NCBI GenBank assembly: GCA_027451785.1
Contig: DAIDIS010000199.1
Span: forward strand, 1-11,116
Reading direction: 5' to 3'
DNA from: Acidimicrobiales bacterium
GTDB taxonomy: Bacteria > Actinomycetota > Acidimicrobiia > Acidimicrobiales > JAKAVM01
Length of the DNA stretch: 11,116 nucleotides
In this document: in pieces, positions 1 through 6,278 of the stretch
How positions within the stretch are numbered: position 1 is the stretch's first letter
Layout of the letters: each line of letters opens with the position of its first letter
Notes under the pieces: model-generated
The model's input: the letters and a program-made list of their open reading frames with translations, nothing else
Told to the model about the DNA's origin: nothing
The model's database searches: none
Translations under genes and position numbers: made by a program

Positions 1-689
1 GTCTTGCCGCCAGGCGCCGCGACTCCAATATCGCTGACTTCTACCGTCAACGGGTAATCATCCCGGTCAGAGCAGAGGACGGCATGTTGTGCGGGATGAT
101 TGGACGCAATGTGGGTGACAATCGGTTCGCCAAGTACGTCAACCCTCCCCGCACCCTCGCCTACGACAAATCGGTGAGCCTGTATGCACCATTGGCAGCC
201 ACCAAAGCTGAGGTGCGCCGAGTGATCATTGTGGAAGGAGCGGTCGATGCGATGGCTGTGGCGATATCGGCGATCCAAGCGGGTTGCTTGTCAGAGGTGT
301 ATCCGGTCACGCAAGGAGGCAAGGAACTATCGGCGAGACAACTTGGTGGCATCCTCACCAACGCTTCTAGACCACTCACCATTTGTTTCGACGGTGACTC
401 AGCTGGCCAAGAAGCCGCGGTGAGGTTGAAAAGCCGGATCGAAGGATGGGGCCACCGAGTCGAAGTGGTCAGACTTGCCGAGGGCCAGGACCCGGCGTCG
501 CTTCTGCGATCCGCAGGTGCGGCAGCTCTGAATTCTTTTCTTTTCACGTCCGGCCAGGTAGATCAAGATCCATACTCGGCACGAGAGGAACGAAAGCACG
601 TCGCCCCTCTAGATCGCCAAGCCCACTGGAGGGGCAAAGTGGCGCTCGCATCCCCTGATGGGGGAGTGACCCAGGGGATATCGCTATGA
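1..689 (+). CDS. DnaG-like primase / TOPRIM-domain protein, 3' part
   Basis: The reading frame is open from base 3, so the gene begins left of the window; about 228 codons are visible. The first residues (DFYRQRVIIPVRAEDG, then MIGRNVGD, KYVNPP and SLYAP) match the block just before the TOPRIM fold in DnaG primases. The TOPRIM core follows, with the conserved glutamate in VIIVEGAVDAMAV and the metal-binding DGDSAG in ICFDGDSAGQEA. These are the acidic residues that bind magnesium in primases and topoisomerases. After about 45 further residues the protein ends without a DnaB-binding C-terminal domain, so it is shorter than housekeeping DnaG. By family it would synthesise primers or help replicate the excised element. 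The stop codon overlaps the start of the next gene (ATGA), which suggests one operon with the excisionase and integrase. The N-terminal zinc finger, if present, is outside the window. Confidence 0.8.
   Translation, partial: LAARRRDSNIADFYRQRVIIPVRAEDGMLCGMIGRNVGDNRFAKYVNPPRTLAYDKSVSLYAPLAATKAEVRRVIIVEGAVDAMAVAISAIQAGCLSEVYPVTQGGKELSARQLGGILTNASRPLTICFDGDSAGQEAAVRLKSRIEGWGHRVEVVRLAEGQDPASLLRSAGAAALNSFLFTSGQVDQDPYSAREERKHVAPLDRQAHWRGKVALASPDGGVTQGISL
650..679 (+). promoter_or_regulatory. Hairpin that may mask the excisionase ribosome binding site
   Basis: ATCCCCTG (650-657) is perfectly complementary to CAGGGGAT (672-679). The right arm contains AGGGG (673-677), the only good Shine-Dalgarno sequence for the start codon at 686, with 8 bases between. 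A competing shorter stem, TCCCC (651-655) with GGGGA (661-665), would leave that site free. Because the primase gene is translated through this region, ribosomes would open the stem, giving translational coupling. The complementarity is read directly; the regulatory role is inference. Confidence 0.45.
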
Positions 690-1015
690 CTGCCTTTCCT
701 AGTCAAGAATTCGTTGAGACCGAGCAGCAGGGATCGACTCAGCAGGGCGCATCTCGGCGCCCACTCCTTGATTCTCGGGCCGCGGGCACCTACACGGGTC
801 TGGGAGAGCGCTACATCCGGCGTCTCCGGGCTGAGAGACGCATTACTTGCGTAAGGATCGGTGGGCGGGTTCTCTTTGACCCGGACGATCTTGACGAATT
901 GATTGATCGGCATCGCGAGCCCGCTATGCGCCCGGTCGAGGGCTGCACCGCTTCTCCTGTGGCACCACACGAGAAGCAGACATCGCTACGCCAAGTACGC
1001 CGGGCCGTGGGATGA
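686..1015 (+). CDS. Excisionase-like helix-turn-helix DNA-binding protein
   Basis: This 109-residue protein has one recognisable domain, residues about 28-76, of the excisionase/MerR-like winged helix-turn-helix type (HTH_17). The pattern is a short helix around SRAAGTYTGLG, a recognition helix in ERYIRRLRAERRI, then a two-strand wing (TCVRIGGRVLF) and the closing helix FDPDDLDELIDRHR. Such proteins bind direct repeats near attachment sites and steer the integrase toward excision. Some act instead as repressors of element genes. The start codon overlaps the upstream primase stop (ATGA) and is preceded by AGGGG at a spacing of 8 bases. The integrase gene begins 8 bases after its stop, so the three genes almost certainly form one transcript. 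The N-terminal 27 and C-terminal 30 residues look disordered and unconserved. The Xis role is inferred from fold and position. Confidence 0.75.
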   Translation: MTAFPSQEFVETEQQGSTQQGASRRPLLDSRAAGTYTGLGERYIRRLRAERRITCVRIGGRVLFDPDDLDELIDRHREPAMRPVEGCTASPVAPHEKQTSLRQVRRAVG

Positions 1016-1023
1016 TTTGATCG

Positions 1024-2187
1024 ATGGCACGGCGGCGAGACTTCGGATCAATAAGGAAGCTTCCTAGCGGTCGTTGGCAAGCCCGATACCGGAACGCGAA
1101 AGGCGAGGTCTTACCCGCTCCGGAAACGTTTGGCAATAAGGGTGACGCCATCGCGTGGCTTGCCGGCGTGCAGACGGACTCCGCCCGGGGCACATTCATC
1201 GATCCGCGGGCGGGACGGATCAGCTTGGAGAATTTCGCCGAGAGTTTTCTGGCGGGCCGGGTTTTGGCCGACCGGACGGTGGAAACCTATCGGGGACTGC
1301 TCACCATCCACATACTGCCTGAACTCGGGAAAATCGAGATCGGTCATCTGACTCCAGGTGATGTTCGTGTGTGGCACAACCGGCTTGCTGGGAAATACCC
1401 CTCCACCGCAGCCAAGTCATATCGGCTGCTTCGGACGATGCTCAACGCGGCCGTGGCCGATGAACTGATAGCTCGGAGCCCCTGCAGAATCGAAGGAGCA
1501 GGAAAGGAAGCAGCTCCCGAACGTCCAATCGCTACGATCCAAGAAGCCGAGAAGCTGGTTGCCGCAATGCCGGAGAGATTCCAGGCGATCGTGGTACTCG
1601 CCGCTTGGTGCCAGTTGCGAAAGGGAGAGCTGCTTGCCTTGAGGCGTCGGGACGTCGACCTCTTGCACTCAACGGTCAAAGTCGCCCGGAACCTCCAACA
1701 GCTACGTAACGGGCAGCTCGTGATCAAAGAACCGAAGACCACAGCTGGCCGACGGACCGTTTCGATTCCTTCTCACGTAGTCCCGACGATTAGGTCACAT
1801 CTCGAACGCTTTACGGCGCTCGACCCTGACGCTCTGGTTTTTACTGGTGAGCAAGGTGGCCCTCTCCGCCCTCACGTCCTTCAAAAGCACTGGTCGAGAG
1901 CCCGGCTCACGATTGGCCGCCCCGAATTGCATCTCCGCGACCTTCGGCACACGGGGAACACCTGGGCCGCAGCCACCGGAGCATCCACTCGGGAGCTGAT
2001 GACTCGTATGGGGCACTCATCTGCGGAAGCCGCACTGCGTTACCAGCACGCCACTGCCGAGAGAGACAAGGCAATAGCTGATGCTTTGGCCGCCCTGGCG
2101 GAACCAGCGCCGGTGATCAAGATGGAAAAGAAGAGATCGGCCCGTCCCACCACTCCTGATCAGTCGGAGACCTCTGGCCGACGGTAG
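1024..2187 (+). CDS. int: Tyrosine recombinase (phage/ICE-type site-specific integrase)
   Basis: The 387-residue protein has the standard layout: an N-terminal AP2-like arm-binding segment (residues 1-60, starting ARRRDFGSIRKLPSGRWQAR), a SAM-like core-binding domain (about 65-160) and the C-terminal catalytic domain (about 170-355). Visible catalytic residues are R199 (in QLRKGEL), K238 (in EPKTTAGRR), R308 (in RDLRHTG), H331 (in RMGHSS) and the nucleophile Y340 (in RYQHAT). The histidine normally opening the HxxR box is arginine here (R305, codon CGC at 1936-1938). The remainder closely follows the actinobacterial DLRHTGNT...GHSS...YQHAT pattern. The protein would integrate and, with the upstream Xis-like protein, excise the element. 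The target is inferred to be the tRNA-Gly gene 760 bases downstream. Its last 28 bases overlap the end of the convergent neighbour, with no terminator visible between them. Confidence 0.93.
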   Translation: MARRRDFGSIRKLPSGRWQARYRNAKGEVLPAPETFGNKGDAIAWLAGVQTDSARGTFIDPRAGRISLENFAESFLAGRVLADRTVETYRGLLTIHILPELGKIEIGHLTPGDVRVWHNRLAGKYPSTAAKSYRLLRTMLNAAVADELIARSPCRIEGAGKEAAPERPIATIQEAEKLVAAMPERFQAIVVLAAWCQLRKGELLALRRRDVDLLHSTVKVARNLQQLRNGQLVIKEPKTTAGRRTVSIPSHVVPTIRSHLERFTALDPDALVFTGEQGGPLRPHVLQKHWSRARLTIGRPELHLRDLRHTGNTWAAATGASTRELMTRMGHSSAEAALRYQHATAERDKAIADALAALAEPAPVIKMEKKRSARPTTPDQSETSGRR

Positions 2188-2822
2188 TAACCGACAGGCT
2201 CTATCCCACACCACAGGAGCATTTCGAGCAGCCGGACGAGGGTTACCGGCGTACCCTCGCGGTCGAGCCGAGTGGCGATCTCGTTCAACTCGTGCTCCGC
2301 CGCCTCCAGGTCAGTCTTGAACCCGTCGAGGGCGATCTTTGCGGCCGCGCCAACCCTTCTCTTGTCCTGGGACCAACCAATCAACTCCGGTCGCCCGAGG
2401 TAGTTGAAGTAATGCCCGAGCACCACGTTGTCGAGCATTGGCACCATGGCTGCGCGCTTACGATGCAAGACCTTGGTGGCCACCGGTATTAGTACGTGTG
2501 CAACTGAACAGGCGGCTGCTATCAGCTCCGCGACAGTTTCAAGATCGGCATCGAGAAGTGAGACATTGCGAGGTAAAGCGCGAAGGAGATCGTCGCAGGC
2601 ACCAGATAGTCCGCGATGAACCTGCCGAACCAACTTGGCATCGTTGACGAAGCTATTCACGGATACCGTGGCCAAGACGTCCGCCGGCTCGATGCGGTCT
2701 GGATCTCCTGGTGACAGACCGTCATAGTAGGCCCACTCCTCGGCCATGATTCGTGAGGCGGTTCCCCCAGGGTCGTCGATGACGACACCGGACCTAAGGA
2801 TCAGCTTTGGCGATAGCACCAT
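2160..2822 (-). CDS. Hypothetical protein, DUF6308-like
   Basis: A 220-residue protein with no signal peptide or membrane segment. The pattern resembles actinobacterial DUF6308 proteins as I remember them: an early aromatic stretch (EEWAYYDGL), a region predicting conserved strands or helices (EPADVLATVSVNSF), then LPRNVSLLDAD, and a basic segment followed by a hydrophobic one (KVLHRKRAAMVPMLDNVVLGHYF). That last part could be a helix-hairpin-helix-like element, but this is tentative. The C-terminal third is rich in charged helix (TDLEAAEHELNEIATRLDRE). The ATG at 2822 has GGAG nine bases upstream on the minus strand, supporting the start. The gene lies between the integrase and the tRNA-Gly, so it is probably inside the element as cargo. 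It is transcribed toward the integrase and overlaps its 3' end by 28 bases. No function can be assigned. Confidence 0.7.
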   Translation of the reverse strand: MVLSPKLILRSGVVIDDPGGTASRIMAEEWAYYDGLSPGDPDRIEPADVLATVSVNSFVNDAKLVRQVHRGLSGACDDLLRALPRNVSLLDADLETVAELIAAACSVAHVLIPVATKVLHRKRAAMVPMLDNVVLGHYFNYLGRPELIGWSQDKRRVGAAAKIALDGFKTDLEAAEHELNEIATRLDREGTPVTLVRLLEMLLWCGIEPVGYYRRPEVSD

Positions 2823-2854
2823 TTGTCACGACTCCAAGCGTGAACCGAACTCAA

Positions 2855-2874
2855 TGTGGCACGTTTGTGGCACG
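2855..2874. repeat. Tandem 9-bp direct repeat near the element end
   Basis: TGTGGCACG occurs at 2855-2863 and again at 2866-2874, a step of 11 bases (one helical turn). It lies 33 bases upstream of the DUF6308-like gene start and about 75 bases from the tRNA 3' end. Helically phased repeats here could be integrase arm-type or excisionase sites, or an operator for the neighbouring gene. The repeat is seen directly; the role is inference. Confidence 0.5.
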
Positions 2875-2947
2875 AAACTAGTCTGCCATCCAATTTCGAG
2901 ACGGCTGGCCCCGGCCAAGACCGCCCCTGACCTGCCCTGATGATGAG

Positions 2948-2990
2948 AGCGGGTGACGAGAATCGAACTCGCGTTCTCAGCTTGGGAAGC
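2948..2990. other. Probable attachment site (element/chromosome junction) in tRNA-Gly 3' half
   Basis: Tyrosine integrases commonly recombine within the anticodon or T-loop half of a tRNA gene and restore its 3' end. Here the tRNA 3' end (2948) faces the integrase gene, and the tRNA sequence is intact, as expected if the element carries the matching tRNA 3' segment. The exact core cannot be fixed because the opposite end, which should carry a direct repeat of this stretch, lies outside the window. Confidence 0.5.
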
Positions 2991-3018
2991 TGATGTTCTG
3001 CCTCTGAACTACACCCGC
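2948..3018 (-). tRNA. tRNA-Gly (anticodon CCC)
   Basis: Read on the minus strand, the sequence folds as a complete cloverleaf. The acceptor stem is GCGGGTG paired with CACCCGC. The D arm is GTTC-AGAGGCA-GAAC. The anticodon arm is TCAGC-TTCCCAA-GCTGA, placing CCC at positions 34-36, so it reads GGG glycine codons. The variable loop is GAAC, and the T arm is GCGAG-TTCGATT-CTCGT with one G-T pair. The discriminator base is T, usual for glycine tRNAs, and the CCA end is not encoded. It is the likely integration target of the element to its left. Confidence 0.96.
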
Positions 3019-3194
3019 GGGGCAAATGCTCGTTGCGTGCGGAATTTGCACTTGGGAGCACTGACCTGGACCTAACATCCGTGTTCTGAAACTGTAGCCT
3101 GACGGAGCGAGCACTGAAAGACGGGCCTCGTCCACAATCGACTAGCGGGAATGACCACAGACAGGACGGCACGGGAGGCGGCGCTACCGCCGAC

Positions 3195-3327
3195 GTTATG
3201 CCCGGCTTCCGACTGGATGCCCGGCTTAATGCCCGATCTGGCTTTCCACGGCGGCGACTCAGCAGACCGTCAGGACCGCAGTGTGGGACTCTCGACACAG
3301 CAGGGGTGGCGCCTAATCGGGCATAAC
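3195..3327. repeat. ATGCCCG motif array upstream of dcd
   Basis: Three forward copies occur: ATGCCCGGCTT at 3198-3208 and again at 3217-3227, and ATGCCCGAT at 3229-3237. One inverted copy, ATCGGGCAT, lies at 3316-3324. The first and last also form a perfect 10-base inverted pair, GTTATGCCCG (3195-3204) with CGGGCATAAC (3318-3327). The last copy ends 32 bases before the dcd start. This may be a multi-site operator or a looping arrangement. I do not recognise it as a known regulator's box. Confidence 0.5.
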
Positions 3328-3341
3328 AGCCAAAAAGCAAC

Positions 3342-3347
3342 TAATCT
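3342..3347 (+). promoter_or_regulatory. dcd: Possible -10 hexamer for dcd with very short leader
   Basis: TAATCT ends 11 bases before the dcd ATG, and no Shine-Dalgarno sequence precedes that ATG (the preceding bases are CTGCCTCCTTACC). A start of transcription about 7 bases after this hexamer would give a nearly leaderless mRNA, which is common in actinobacteria. No -35 consensus is visible at the expected distance, so this is weak. Confidence 0.3.
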
Positions 3348-3358
3348 GCCTCCTTACC

Positions 3359-3922
3359 ATGATCCTTTCTGATCGCTCGATCCGTGAGGCCCTGAAAGAC
3401 GGGCGAATAGTAATAGACCCGTTGGAGGACGACGCTATTCAGCCGTCCTCGGTCGACCTAAGGGTGGACCGTTACTTTCGAGTCTTCAGGAATCACTCGA
3501 CCAGAGTCATCGATGTGAAAGAAGACCAAGAAGAACTTAATGAACTGGTGGAGGTTCCCGAGGGCCAGGCCCTCATACTTCATCCCGGCGAGTTTGTTCT
3601 CGGTTCCACGATGGAGCAGGTTTCGCTGCCGGCAGACTTGGTGGCGAGACTCGAAGGCAAGTCCAGCCTTGGTCGGTTGGGACTACTTATCCACTCAACC
3701 GCCGGGTTCGTTGACGCGGGCTTCCAGGGCCACTTGACCTTGGAACTGTCGAATGTCGCGAACCTACCGATAACGGTCTATCCGGAGATGAAAATCGGCC
3801 AGATCAGCTTCCTTACCATGACCACTGCGGCCGATAATCCCTACGGTTCGAAGGAAGCCGGGTCAAAGTACCAGAATCAACGAGGACCCACACCAAGCCG
3901 CTACTACAGAAATTTCCAGTAG
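3359..3922 (+). CDS. dcd: dCTP deaminase, probably bifunctional dUMP-forming
   Basis: The 187-residue protein matches the Dcd/dUTPase fold along its whole length. It is closest in pattern to the mycobacterial enzyme: ILSDRSIREAL, IDPLEDDAIQPSSVDLRVD, HPGEFVLGST, EGKSSLGRLGLLIHSTAGFV, GHLTLELSNVANLPIT, KIGQISF and a C-terminal GSKYQNQRGPTPSR. E129 in HLTLELSN is the catalytic glutamate position, and the EGKSSLGR loop (99-106) binds phosphate. The TAGFxDxGFxGHxTLEL pattern is that of the bifunctional type, which converts dCTP to dUMP in one enzyme, rather than the E. coli monofunctional TAHRIDPGW type. It supplies dUMP for thymidylate synthesis while keeping dUTP low. The ATG at 3359 aligns with the family start but lacks a ribosome binding site, hinting at leaderless translation. 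Bifunctionality is inferred from sequence pattern. Confidence 0.96.
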   Translation: MILSDRSIREALKDGRIVIDPLEDDAIQPSSVDLRVDRYFRVFRNHSTRVIDVKEDQEELNELVEVPEGQALILHPGEFVLGSTMEQVSLPADLVARLEGKSSLGRLGLLIHSTAGFVDAGFQGHLTLELSNVANLPITVYPEMKIGQISFLTMTTAADNPYGSKEAGSKYQNQRGPTPSRYYRNFQ

Positions 3923-3960
3923 CCGTATCGAAGTTAGGTCGAATTACAGGCTGCAATCGA

Positions 3961-3974
3961 CCCGGTCAGCCGGG
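3961..3974 (+). terminator. Possible terminator after dcd
   Basis: CCCGG-TCAG-CCGGG forms a 5-bp GC stem 38 bases after the dcd stop, followed by CATTTTCG, a weak T-rich stretch. The stem is short, so efficiency is doubtful. Confidence 0.4.
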
Positions 3975-3992
3975 CATTTTCGCAGCGACTAT

Positions 3993-4031
3993 CGAATTAG
4001 CGGATAGGTACCCGAATTAGTACTGTGTACT
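3993..4031. promoter_or_regulatory. Repeated CGAATTAG boxes and inverted repeat upstream of etfD
   Basis: CGAATTAG occurs at 3993-4000 and 4013-4020, exactly 20 bases apart, with a third partial copy CGAATTA at 3940-3946. It is followed directly by the inverted repeat AGTAC-TGT-GTACT (4019-4031). The cluster lies about 115 bases before the chosen etfD start and is the likely control region. The repeats are seen directly, but the regulator is unknown. Confidence 0.4.
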
Positions 4032-4145
4032 CGTCGGTATACCCCTGTGGGTCTCACGGCACTCGGGGCCATTGGAGCCAGGAACAAGCGTTGGGCAGGA
4101 TGCGGTGAATGTCCGCACGAAGAGATTGAGCCTTTTGGAGGAGAT

Positions 4146-6236
4146 TTGAGAATCATTTTCGGTGTAGTTGTTATGGTGATCGGTTTTGCCATCGCCGGAC
4201 GACGCGCCACGTGGTTGTTCAACCTGGTCCGTACGGGTAAGCCTGCACCGGGACGCACCGAAGGTGTCGGCAAGCGCGTGATGGCGGAGCTGACTGAGGT
4301 CATCGGGCAGCGCAAACTCCTGAAAAAGACCGTTCCGGGATTGGCCCACGCCTTTACCTTCTGGGGCTTTCTCGTCCTTGGTCTCACAATCATCGAGGCG
4401 ATTGGTGACATTTTCGACAAGACTTTTGCGATTCCGCTTATTGGGCACTGGGGATTCATCGGATTCATTGAGGATTTCTTTGCCGTCGCCGTACTTCTAG
4501 CCCTCATCGTGTTCAGTGTGATCCGGACCAAAGAAGACCCGCACCGCATTGAGAAGAAGTCCCGCTTCTACGGATCTCACACCGGTGCTGCCTGGCTGGT
4601 GTTGGGCGGCATCGCCTTGGTGATGCTGACCCTTCTTGGTTACCGGGGAGCGCAGTGGAACACAGGGGACTTCCCTTATAGCAACTGGGCCTTCGCCTCC
4701 CATTTCGTCGGAACCTTGTTCTCCGGCTTTTCCACGTCCGTGAACTATGACATTGAGTCCGTGCTGGTTGTAGCAAACGTGGCGGTGATCATGGGCTTCA
4801 TGGTTTTCGTGCTTTACTCCAAGCACCTGCACATAATCGCGGCTCCTTTGAATATCGCGTTCTCCAGGCGCCCGAAGGCGCTGGGGCCTCTGGCCACTAC
4901 TCCGAACATGGACCCTGAGGAAATGAGCGAGGATGACGTCTTCGGGGTGGGCAAGATTGAGCATCTTTCCTGGAAGCAAATGCTTGACCTTGTCACCTGT
5001 ACCGAGTGTGGACGCTGCCAAGAGCAGTGTCCCGCCTGGAACACCGGTAAGCCACTCTCTCCAAAGATGGTCATCATGGACCTTCGCGACCACCTTTTCG
5101 GCAGCGCTTCGGAGCTATTGATGAAGGGCGGTTCGAAGTCGGTGAACGGAGAGTCGGCCGATGGCGCTTCCGGCGGGTCAACCGCTACTGCCGTTCATAC
5201 TGAGGTGGACCTGGTCCCGAACGTAATCGACACCGACGTCCTCTGGTCCTGCACGACCTGCGGTGCCTGCGTTGAGCAGTGCCCGGTCGATATCGAGCAC
5301 GTCGACACAATTATCGACATGCGCCGTTATCAGGTGCTCATGGAGTCCAGCTTCCCCACCGAAGCCGGCACCATGCTGAGGAACGTTGAAAACCAAGGCG
5401 ACCCATGGGGCCTGGGATCCTCGCAGCGCCTGGATTGGACAAAGGGCCTCGACTTCGAGGTTCCCGTGGTTTCCGACACGATACCGGACGAGATCGAGTA
5501 CCTCTTCTGGGTGGGCTGCGCCGGCGCACTGGACGAGCGTGCGCGCAAGGTAACGCAGTCAATCGCAAGACTTCTGAACCAAGCGGGCGTCAGCTTCGCC
5601 GTTCTCGGACAACGCGAGACCTGCACGGGAGACTCCGCCCGGCGCATGGGCAACGAGTATCTCTACCAGATGCAGGCTCAGCAAAACATCGAGACCTTCA
5701 ATGCCGTCGGGGCGAAGAAGATCGTGGCCTCGTGCCCCCATTGCTTCAACACGATTGCTAGGGAGTACCCAGCCCTCGGAGGCAACTACGAGGTTGTTCA
5801 TCACTCCCAGCTTCTTGAGAAGTTGTTATCCGAGAAGAAGCTCACGCCTAAGCAGCGGTTTGACCAGTCGGTCACCTACCACGACCCTTGCTACCTGGGC
5901 CGTCACAATGAGGTCTACGACGAGCCGAGGAGTGTCCTTGACGCCGTGCCCGGCGTGAAGTCGGTGGAGATGCATAAGTGCCGGAACAAGGCTTTTTGCT
6001 GCGGGGCCGGTGGTGCTCGTATGTGGATGGAAGAGAACATCGGTAAGCGCATCAACCTTGAGCGCACCGACCATGCACTGGAGACAGGCGCCGATGTGGT
6101 CGGCACAGCCTGTCCTTATTGCATGATCATGATCGACGATGCGGTCAAGCAGAGGGTTGCCGACGGGGTCGAACACGCAGAGTCAGTGAGCGTGCTGGAT
6201 GTTGCTCAGATCCTGGAGAAGTCGCTTTCCGACTGA
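4146..6236 (+). CDS. etfD: EtfD-type membrane Fe-S oxidoreductase (ETF to quinone electron transfer)
   Basis: The frame extends upstream to a GTG at 4047, but TTG at 4146 is preferred. It follows GGAGGAGA (4137-4144) closely and gives an N-terminus (RIIFGVVVMVIGFAIAGRR) matching the first membrane helix of mycobacterial Rv0338c. The protein is then 696 residues. Its N-terminal third holds about six hydrophobic helices like those of NarI-type quinone-binding subunits, with QRKLLKKTVPGLAH shared with Rv0338c. Two 4Fe-4S motifs follow: C285/288/291/295 (CTECGRCQEQCPAWNTGKP) and C369/372/375/379 (CTTCGACVEQCP). Two CCG domains of the heterodisulfide-reductase type end the protein, including C458 in WVGCAG, HDPCYLGRHN, CCGAGG at 618-623 and ACPYC. 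The family accepts electrons from EtfBA during acyl-CoA oxidation and passes them to menaquinone. No etfBA or acyl-CoA dehydrogenase gene is in the window. Alternative label: FadF / heterodisulfide reductase-related protein. Confidence 0.9.
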   Translation: MRIIFGVVVMVIGFAIAGRRATWLFNLVRTGKPAPGRTEGVGKRVMAELTEVIGQRKLLKKTVPGLAHAFTFWGFLVLGLTIIEAIGDIFDKTFAIPLIGHWGFIGFIEDFFAVAVLLALIVFSVIRTKEDPHRIEKKSRFYGSHTGAAWLVLGGIALVMLTLLGYRGAQWNTGDFPYSNWAFASHFVGTLFSGFSTSVNYDIESVLVVANVAVIMGFMVFVLYSKHLHIIAAPLNIAFSRRPKALGPLATTPNMDPEEMSEDDVFGVGKIEHLSWKQMLDLVTCTECGRCQEQCPAWNTGKPLSPKMVIMDLRDHLFGSASELLMKGGSKSVNGESADGASGGSTATAVHTEVDLVPNVIDTDVLWSCTTCGACVEQCPVDIEHVDTIIDMRRYQVLMESSFPTEAGTMLRNVENQGDPWGLGSSQRLDWTKGLDFEVPVVSDTIPDEIEYLFWVGCAGALDERARKVTQSIARLLNQAGVSFAVLGQRETCTGDSARRMGNEYLYQMQAQQNIETFNAVGAKKIVASCPHCFNTIAREYPALGGNYEVVHHSQLLEKLLSEKKLTPKQRFDQSVTYHDPCYLGRHNEVYDEPRSVLDAVPGVKSVEMHKCRNKAFCCGAGGARMWMEENIGKRINLERTDHALETGADVVGTACPYCMIMIDDAVKQRVADGVEHAESVSVLDVAQILEKSLSD

Positions 6237-6241
6237 GATCG

Positions 6242-6260
6242 GGACGGCTTCCAGCCGTTC
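6242..6260 (+). terminator. Hairpin immediately after etfD stop
   Basis: GGACGGCT-TCC-AGCCGTTC forms an 8-bp stem (one G-T pair) with a 3-base loop, beginning 6 bases after the stop codon. No T run follows, so it may protect the mRNA end or pause polymerase rather than terminate on its own. Confidence 0.35.
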
Positions 6261-6278
6261 GATCAATCTGTGGGCCCA

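Larger units (their letters stand above)
3019..3358. other. Gene-free spacer between tRNA-Gly and dcd
   Basis: I find no convincing coding region in these 340 bases. They should contain the tRNA promoter on the minus strand, although no clear -10/-35 pair stands out, and the dcd promoter on the plus strand. Visible structure includes the ATGCCCG motif array annotated separately, a short hairpin GGCGG-CGCTA-CCGCC at 3177-3191, and GCAAAT (3022-3027) opposed by ATTTGC (3044-3049) just upstream of the tRNA. Confidence 0.6.

Noticed and set aside
563..970. 135-codon minus-strand frame opposite primase and xis
   Set aside because: It is antisense to two overlapping genes with recognisable domains and shows no domain of its own.
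2906..2917. TGGCC-CC-GGCCA as a terminator for the tRNA-Gly
   Set aside because: A 2-base loop cannot close this stem properly, and no T run follows on the minus strand.
2801..3340. 179-codon minus-strand frame crossing the tRNA-Gly gene
   Set aside because: It reads straight through a complete tRNA on the same strand and gives a low-complexity, family-less protein. Its end overlaps the well-supported gene at 2160-2822.
3151..3372. 73-codon plus-strand frame ahead of dcd
   Set aside because: It has no ribosome binding site, runs into the dcd start in another frame, and its repeated peptide pieces come from the ATGCCCG motif array.
3989..4549. 186-codon minus-strand frame opposite the start of etfD
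   Set aside because: It lies opposite the membrane-helix part of etfD, and its basic Arg/Pro/Ser-rich composition is typical of an antisense shadow.
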